Origin: Saprospiraceae bacterium
Lineage (GTDB): Bacteria > Bacteroidota > Bacteroidia > Chitinophagales > Saprospiraceae
Direction: 5' to 3'
DNA length: 42,255 nucleotides
NCBI GenBank assembly: GCA_022841505.1
Contig: JALHRK010000014.1
Coordinates: 1-42,255, forward strand
Positions within the stretch are counted from its first letter, which is position 1, and each line of letters opens with the position of its first letter. Shown one piece after another: positions 37,060 to 42,255 of the stretch. A program made the translations under genes and the position numbers. The notes below the pieces were generated by a model. It ran no database searches and was not told where the DNA came from. It saw only the letters and a list, made by a program, of their open reading frames with translations.

Positions 37060-38724
37060 ATGAAATCAACAAAAACCATATTCCTCCTGGCTATTGCCTG
37101 CATCTGGGCGCCACTGCTGCTTGCGCAAACGTCTGTTTACGACAGCGGCGGCGAATTGATGACCGAACAAGCTGCCTACGATGTCACATTTTACGACCTG
37201 CGCGTACAGGTCTTTCCCGATGAGCAGCGCATTGAGGGGCTGCTGCGGGCAGAAGCAAAGGTGGTACACCCAATGTACTGGCTGGTACTTGATTTGGACA
37301 CGCTGCTGACCGTGAACGGTGCCTGGCGCTTTACCGAGAAGGGCAAACGCGAGCTTCGGCCTTTTCGGCGCGAAGGGAGCAAATTGTGGATTGACCTCGG
37401 CGCAACGCATCAACCGGGCCAAAAAGTAACGGCACAGGTCGCTTACAGCGGCAAACCGCGCAAGGCCCCTCGCGCGCCCTGGGATGGCGGTTTTGACTGG
37501 TCAAAAACCCCATCCGGCGCACACTGGATTGCCACTTCCTGCCAGGGAGAAGGCGCGGACATCTGGTGGCCTGTGAAAGACCACGTGTCGGACGAACCGG
37601 ATTCCATGGCCTTGCAGGTGCGCGTACCCGATCCTTTGGTGGCCGCCTGCAACGGGCGGTTGCGCCAGACCGAAAAACACGCGGACGGCACCACGACCTA
37701 CCATTGGTTCATTTCCAATCCGATCAATGTTTACAATGTGGCGCTGAATATTGCGCCTTACCGAACCATCGAAGGAACGATGGACTGCGTTGCCGGCGGA
37801 CAATACCCGGTTGTGTTTTACGTGTTGCCGGAAGATTACGAAAAGGGTCAAAAATTGTTCCCCGAAATACTCGAACACCTGCGGTTTTTTGAAAAATTTG
37901 TAGGGCCTTACCCGTTTCGGGCCGACAAATATGGGGTGGCTCAAACCCCGCACCTCGGTATGGAGCACCAGAGCATCATCGCGTATGGCGCAAATTTCAG
38001 CAACACTTCCATGACCCGGGGCAAAGACTGGGGCTTTGATGCCCTGCACCAGCACGAACTGGCCCACGAATGGTGGGGCAATTTGGTGACCAATTCCGAC
38101 TGGCGCGATATGTGGCTGCACGAAGGCTTTGGTTCCTATATGCAACCCCTCTACGCTGAACAACTGAATGGCAAAGAACGCTATCGCGAATACATGCAAA
38201 GCATGCGCCGTTTTAGCAATACCCTGCCGATAGCGCCCCGCGCTTCCAAAACCAGCAAGGAGATTTATCAGGCGCCCATCTACGTCAAAGGCGCCTGGGT
38301 TTTGCACACGCTGCGTTTCCTCATTGGCGAGGATGCCTTCTTCCGGGCGCTGCGCCGCATGGCTTACCCCAATCCGGCGATGGAAAAAATCACGGATGGC
38401 AGCCAGGCCCGTTTTGCCACCACCGACGATTTTTTGAGCATTTGCGAAGCGGAATCTGGTATGCAGCTCGACTGGTTTTTCGAGGTGTATTTACGGCAAG
38501 CTGCCCTTCCTAAACTCTATTCTAAAATTGAAAATCAAACGCTTACCCTGCGGTGGGAGTCGCCGGTTGGCGCAATGCCTTTTCCGATGCCCGTGGAAGT
38601 AGAAATTGACGGCAAAAGACAGCGCATACAAATCCCCGCTGATGGCATCACGCTGAAGCTGGGCAAAAAGGACCAGCCGGTAGTGGATCCTGACGGGTGG
38701 TTGTTGTTTGAGATTGGGAAGTAA
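37060..38724 (+). CDS. Secreted M1 family zinc aminopeptidase
   Basis: Protein of 554 residues with a signal peptide ending LLLAQ. It has the M1 domain order: N-terminal beta saddle (about 35-230), then the thermolysin-like catalytic domain. Zinc ligands and catalytic residues are intact: HELAHEW (His332, Glu333, His336) and Glu355 in LHEGF, 18 residues later. The exopeptidase motif is GMEH (300-303) rather than the common GxMEN. The predicted role is removal of N-terminal residues from peptides outside the cytoplasm. A short C-terminal beta domain (about 480-554) ends the protein, without a T9SS sorting domain. Confidence 0.92.
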   Translation: MKSTKTIFLLAIACIWAPLLLAQTSVYDSGGELMTEQAAYDVTFYDLRVQVFPDEQRIEGLLRAEAKVVHPMYWLVLDLDTLLTVNGAWRFTEKGKRELRPFRREGSKLWIDLGATHQPGQKVTAQVAYSGKPRKAPRAPWDGGFDWSKTPSGAHWIATSCQGEGADIWWPVKDHVSDEPDSMALQVRVPDPLVAACNGRLRQTEKHADGTTTYHWFISNPINVYNVALNIAPYRTIEGTMDCVAGGQYPVVFYVLPEDYEKGQKLFPEILEHLRFFEKFVGPYPFRADKYGVAQTPHLGMEHQSIIAYGANFSNTSMTRGKDWGFDALHQHELAHEWWGNLVTNSDWRDMWLHEGFGSYMQPLYAEQLNGKERYREYMQSMRRFSNTLPIAPRASKTSKEIYQAPIYVKGAWVLHTLRFLIGEDAFFRALRRMAYPNPAMEKITDGSQARFATTDDFLSICEAESGMQLDWFFEVYLRQAALPKLYSKIENQTLTLRWESPVGAMPFPMPVEVEIDGKRQRIQIPADGITLKLGKKDQPVVDPDGWLLFEIGK

Positions 38725-38799
38725 CAGGGCAAGTCTGCCATCATTTCGCAATTACAGAAGCGCCGCCCGAATAAGGGGGGAGCAATTTTCATTCCGGTT

Positions 38800-38827
38800 T
38801 GTCACAAATTCCTTTGTTTAGACTTGT
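38800..38827 (+). promoter_or_regulatory. TGTCACAA/GACTTGT bipartite motif, site 4
   Basis: TGTCACAA at 38800-38807 and GACTTGT at 38821-38827 (21 bp start to start). It lies 76 bp after the aminopeptidase stop and about 270 bp before ATG 39094, upstream rather than downstream of the ACCGAAT pair, so the two motifs are independent. Confidence 0.48.
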
Positions 38828-38867
38828 CTAACATAGGACACCCTGTGTACGCGAGCGAACGAAGACG

Positions 38868-38937
38868 ACCGAATATCATCAAATTCCGACCGAATATCAG
38901 GAATCCGGGCAAACGAGCAATAGCCGGGATATATTTG
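38868..38937 (+). promoter_or_regulatory. LytTR-like direct repeat with -7 element, site D
   Basis: Two ACCGAATATCA copies have CCGAAT cores at 38869 and 38890 (21 bp period). TATATTTG at 38930-38937, a full match to TAnnTTTG, starts exactly 40 bp after the second core. This is the best-conserved site of the four. It would start a transcript near 38944 with a leader of about 150 nt before ATG 39094. Nothing else was recognised in 38938-39093. Confidence 0.65.
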
Positions 38938-39093
38938 CTTTTGATAAGAACAAACATTAGCGCTTGCTGGATTTTTTCAACATGCGTTTAGCAACACACT
39001 CCTTTTTCAACTTTCTTTTCCCTCTGGCTTTTCTGAAAAAAGTAATGGCGTCCTGGTCATCTATTTTCCCAGTTATTTTATTAACCCAGTTTT

Positions 39094-42000
39094 ATGCAAA
39101 AATCAATCCTTTCTTCAATCAAATGCCTGCTCTTAGCGGTGTTTTTGCTGGCTGCTTTATCTGTTTCTGCACAGGTGGATAATGACAATTGTTCCGGAGC
39201 TGTCTTGCTTGACGTTGATCCGGATGCGACGTGCGATGTTTGGGTGGCAGGCAGTACCGATAACGCCACAACTTCTCCTGTGCCAATATGCAACGATTGT
39301 TTTTCGGCCAGCGACGATGTTTGGTTTACCTATACGGCTACCCAGGTCAATCAGGTTGTCTCATTAACTAATATAGAGGCTGTCGGCAATCCGGGGGAAG
39401 AACAGGGGGTGTATGTCATGATTTTTTTCGGCACTTGCGGTAATCTCACTTATGCGGACCGGAGCTTCTTGTTCAATGACAACGGTTCGATAATAATGAA
39501 CAACAGCATACCAGGACAGAACTATTATATCAGGATTTTTTCCTCACATAGTAATAGCCCGGCAACACCTGTTGCTTTTAACGTCTGCGTAACGTCGCCG
39601 CCGCCGCCCGCCAACGACGAGTGTGCTGGAGCGATATTATTAACCCCACTGCCCGGACTGTATTGTAATGAAGACTATACAGGCTCTCTTTATGCAGCAA
39701 CACCCTCGGGTACAAATTGTCAGGGTGGCGTGGCCAACGATGTCTGGTATCAATTCGTAGCTACCAGTTCTTCACACCGTGTCACCATCCCGTACATTTA
39801 TGATCCCGACTATGGTTTTGAATTATATGAAGGCGATTGCAATACGCTTTCCACGCTTGTTTGTGAGGGAATGACCGGACCGACCGGGCTTATTGGGGTA
39901 ATGAGCAATCTTTCAATAGGCGACACTTATTACCTAAGGGTTTATAAATCTACTTATTACAATTTCAGTTTTTACCTCTGTATCAATACTTTACCGCCGC
40001 CGCCTGTAAACGATGAATGCTCGGGCGCGCTGTCCTTACCGGTTAATACAGATTTTAGTTGCGATTTAACGCTAAGCGGTTCTACGCTAAGTGCAACTTC
40101 GTCGGGACAAGACTGCGAAGCGCTTGTCAATACCCACGATGTCTGGTATTCTTTTGTAGCGACAAGTATTTCAGAACGTTTGAGTATTATCCCTGAAGGC
40201 ATTATTTTTGGAACGATTGATCAACTTGGGTTTGAAGTCTATAGTGGCGATTGTACCAATAGAAGCAGCTTGTTTTGCAACCAGTACACCAACTTCAACT
40301 TACCTGCGGCAATATTATATCCATTGATTCCGGGCGAGACCTATTATTTGAGGGTGTATAGCGAATATGAAAGCAATCATGAGTTTTCCATTTGCCGGCA
40401 AACCCTTCCACCTCCGCCACCTAATGTGGACTGTGCAAACGCAGTAATAATAGCCCTCTCTCCGGAACAGACGTGTACAACTCAAACTTCCGGGAATACA
40501 GCAGGCGTACTTGCGGAGTCTTCCGCATCTTGCGTTTACGGCAGGGATATTTGGTACACGTTTACCGCTACCTCCGGCACACATGTTCTTGAAATCAGCA
40601 ACGTACAACATGAATTTGGAGGCGCCGAGTATTGGCTCGAATTATATGAGGGTTCTGATTGCGGAGCTCTGAATTTCATGAAGTGTTTCGGTGCAGCCAA
40701 CAAATTTTATCTGAACAATCTCGCTATCGGGCAAATCTATTATATTCAATGGGTTAGTACGAACGATGGGGCGCACGCGTTTGAACTTTGCCTCGGCACG
40801 ATCCCCCCGCCTGTGAATGACGAGTGCGCCAATGCTATACCTTTGCCGGTATCCCCCACCTTGTCTTGCGACAATTTTACGACAGGCACAACCCTGGGAA
40901 GTACTATTTCATTGCCGGCCACTTGTTTAAATAAAGCAGATGTCTGGTATCGTTTTACGGCGATTCAAACCACGCATCATATCCAGCTGAACAATATACT
41001 GGCTTTTGAAAACGGGGCTTACGAATATTTATCCGTAGAATTTTTCTCGGGCGCCTGCGGCAATCTCGAAAGTAAATATTGTTGGACCAATCCCATCAAC
41101 CATGACGGTACCCTGCTTGTTGGCGACCTCATTCCGGGAGAAACCTATTTTGTACATGTCGCAAATCCCAGTGAGATCCTGGTCAATTTCGATATTTGTG
41201 TACTTACCCCGGAGTTGCCACCTTACAATGATGCCTGCCCAAATGCCGAAGCATTACCGGTTCAGATGGACGAAAACCCCCAACTGACTTACGGCGCCAC
41301 GCTATATGCGACCCCTTCGCCTGGGGTTTCGTATTTGTATTGCTGCAACCAGGGAGACGTTTGGTATTCGTTTGTGGCAACACAGACAAATCAGGATGTT
41401 GTGTTGGCCAGCATTACGGATGGTTCCGGCTTCCATGCGTCCGCTTATATCGAAGTGTATTCCCCGGCTTGTGACAATTTTGTTTTTCTGGGTAAAGAAC
41501 AATCCGGGTATGGCTCGGGGAGCATATACCTCACCAACTTAAACCCTGGCGCTACCTACCACCTGCGCGTTTATCCATATAATACCCAGGAAATCTATTT
41601 TCGCATCTTTATCCTTGCCACAGCGCCTCCCGTGAATGACGAATGCGCCAATGCCCTCTCCTTGCCTATTGATGATGCGTTCACCTGCGAGGTCACGCTT
41701 TCCGGTTCAACGATTGGCGCCACGCAATCGCGCCTGGACTGCAACGGCACTTTCTCCAATGACATCTGGTATCAATTCACGGCAACCACTACCACCTACC
41801 AATTTAATCCGGGCATGAATGGCTCTGGTTCGGGTGATTGGGGCTACGAATTTTTTTTCGGCGATTGTGACAACCTTAGTTCGATACGCTGTGAACAATT
41901 TGAGGAGAGCCACCCCGGCGTATCCATCCAGGATGGGTTTATTCCGGGCAATACCTACTACGTACGCTTTTTCAGCACCCAAAACACGGCGCATAGCCTG

Positions 42001-42255
42001 GGGCTTTGTATGACGCCGATTCCCTTGCCCCCGGCCAACGACGAATGCGCAGGCGCCCTGCCTTTGCCGGTTGACGCCGATTTGAGCTGCGATGCCTCAA
42101 CCCCGGGCACCACCCTGGGTGCTACTTTATCTCAACCCGGATGTAACGGATACGAGGGTAAGGATGTTTGGTACAGTTTTATCGCGACCAGTCTATCCCA
42201 AGTATTGGACGTCACCGTGACCAGGAATTATTTTACCTGCGGAAGCCCGGGGTTT
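39094..42255 (+). CDS. Exported tandem-module surface protein (3' end outside the window)
   Basis: The frame is open from ATG 39094 to the window end (1054 codons) without a stop. A signal peptide (MQKSILSSIKCLLLAVFLLA, ending VSAQ) leads into tandem modules of about 132-137 residues. Each starts NDEC-like (DNDNCSGA, ANDECAGA, VNDECSGA), contains DVWYxFxAT and GxTYYLRVY-like motifs, and ends in a PPP-rich linker. The pattern resembles pre-peptidase C-terminal (PPC)-like jelly-roll domains. Seven full modules and part of an eighth are present. It is probably a cell-surface or secreted adhesin; a T9SS sorting domain would be expected beyond the window. Regulated, by position, from site D and/or site 4. 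Confidence 0.85.
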   Translation, partial: MQKSILSSIKCLLLAVFLLAALSVSAQVDNDNCSGAVLLDVDPDATCDVWVAGSTDNATTSPVPICNDCFSASDDVWFTYTATQVNQVVSLTNIEAVGNPGEEQGVYVMIFFGTCGNLTYADRSFLFNDNGSIIMNNSIPGQNYYIRIFSSHSNSPATPVAFNVCVTSPPPPANDECAGAILLTPLPGLYCNEDYTGSLYAATPSGTNCQGGVANDVWYQFVATSSSHRVTIPYIYDPDYGFELYEGDCNTLSTLVCEGMTGPTGLIGVMSNLSIGDTYYLRVYKSTYYNFSFYLCINTLPPPPVNDECSGALSLPVNTDFSCDLTLSGSTLSATSSGQDCEALVNTHDVWYSFVATSISERLSIIPEGIIFGTIDQLGFEVYSGDCTNRSSLFCNQYTNFNLPAAILYPLIPGETYYLRVYSEYESNHEFSICRQTLPPPPPNVDCANAVIIALSPEQTCTTQTSGNTAGVLAESSASCVYGRDIWYTFTATSGTHVLEISNVQHEFGGAEYWLELYEGSDCGALNFMKCFGAANKFYLNNLAIGQIYYIQWVSTNDGAHAFELCLGTIPPPVNDECANAIPLPVSPTLSCDNFTTGTTLGSTISLPATCLNKADVWYRFTAIQTTHHIQLNNILAFENGAYEYLSVEFFSGACGNLESKYCWTNPINHDGTLLVGDLIPGETYFVHVANPSEILVNFDICVLTPELPPYNDACPNAEALPVQMDENPQLTYGATLYATPSPGVSYLYCCNQGDVWYSFVATQTNQDVVLASITDGSGFHASAYIEVYSPACDNFVFLGKEQSGYGSGSIYLTNLNPGATYHLRVYPYNTQEIYFRIFILATAPPVNDECANALSLPIDDAFTCEVTLSGSTIGATQSRLDCNGTFSNDIWYQFTATTTTYQFNPGMNGSGSGDWGYEFFFGDCDNLSSIRCEQFEESHPGVSIQDGFIPGNTYYVRFFSTQNTAHSLGLCMTPIPLPPANDECAGALPLPVDADLSCDASTPGTTLGATLSQPGCNGYEGKDVWYSFIATSLSQVLDVTVTRNYFTCGSPGF
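39178..42255 (+). repeat. Tandem PPC-like modules, about 400 bp each
   Basis: Module starts lie near 39178, 39607, 40009, 40420, 40813, 41224, 41633 and 42040, giving a period of about 393-430 bp. DNA identity between modules is modest, so the duplication is old or the modules have diversified. Confidence 0.75.

Noticed and set aside
37501-38307. Long open frame on the minus strand opposite the M1 aminopeptidase
   Set aside because: The plus strand encodes an intact M1 catalytic domain; the opposite frame has no recognisable domain and reflects codon bias.
38964-39182. Short hydrophobic open frame before the tandem-module protein
   Set aside because: It overlaps the signal peptide of the well-supported frame starting at 39094 and has no similarity or repeat pattern.

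Overview
The window looks like chromosomal DNA of a Bacteroidota bacterium, most probably a Saprospiraceae/Lewinella-type member of Saprospiria. Supporting signs are type IX secretion system (T9SS) C-terminal sorting domains, HYR/PKD/choice-of-anchor-L surface proteins, a propeller-type LytS-family sensor kinase, a CHAT protein with TPRs next to an ECF-like sigma factor, absence of clear Shine-Dalgarno sites, and TAnnTTTG-type -7 elements. No rRNA, tRNA, CRISPR array, transposase or prophage module was recognised. The taxonomic placement is inference.

Layout. (1) 1-7154: a membrane sensor histidine kinase, a small protein with a possible effector-associated domain, and a large glycine-rich/IPT/SGNH/beta-trefoil protein. 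(2) 7155-12234: a compact operon of ECF-like sigma factor, membrane-anchored TPR protein (putative anti-sigma) and an exported TPR-CHAT protease-like protein, closed by a strong terminator. (3) 12391-24444: two T9SS-exported adhesin-like proteins, one of 3257 residues. (4) 24837-31203: a mostly co-directional run of secreted or envelope genes (unknown exported protein, outer-membrane barrel, lipoprotein, DUF805 membrane protein, tail-fibre-like protein) ending in a T9SS subtilisin and a hairpin. (5) 31224-35529: ordinary accessory genes (two membrane proteins, an SDR oxidoreductase, an RNA ligase, a RelE/ParE-type toxin-antitoxin pair, a Cys-cluster protein). (6) 35741-42255: a secreted lipase, a secreted M1 aminopeptidase and a long tandem-module surface protein cut by the window end.

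The most interesting layer is regulatory. Four intergenic sites carry two direct copies of ACCGAAT with exactly 21 bp period, the geometry expected of LytTR-type regulators. At three of them a -7-like element begins exactly 40 bp after the start of the second copy. A second motif, TGTCACAA-N13/14-GACTTRT, occurs upstream of four genes for large or exported proteins and resembles a bipartite ECF sigma promoter. A third element is a three-copy family of conserved hairpins ending in U-tracts. Two intergenic regions (14393-14629 and 24451-24663) carry the three elements in the same order, suggesting a duplicated regulatory cassette. The LytS-type kinase and the ECF-like sigma factor encoded here are candidate controllers, but this link is inference.
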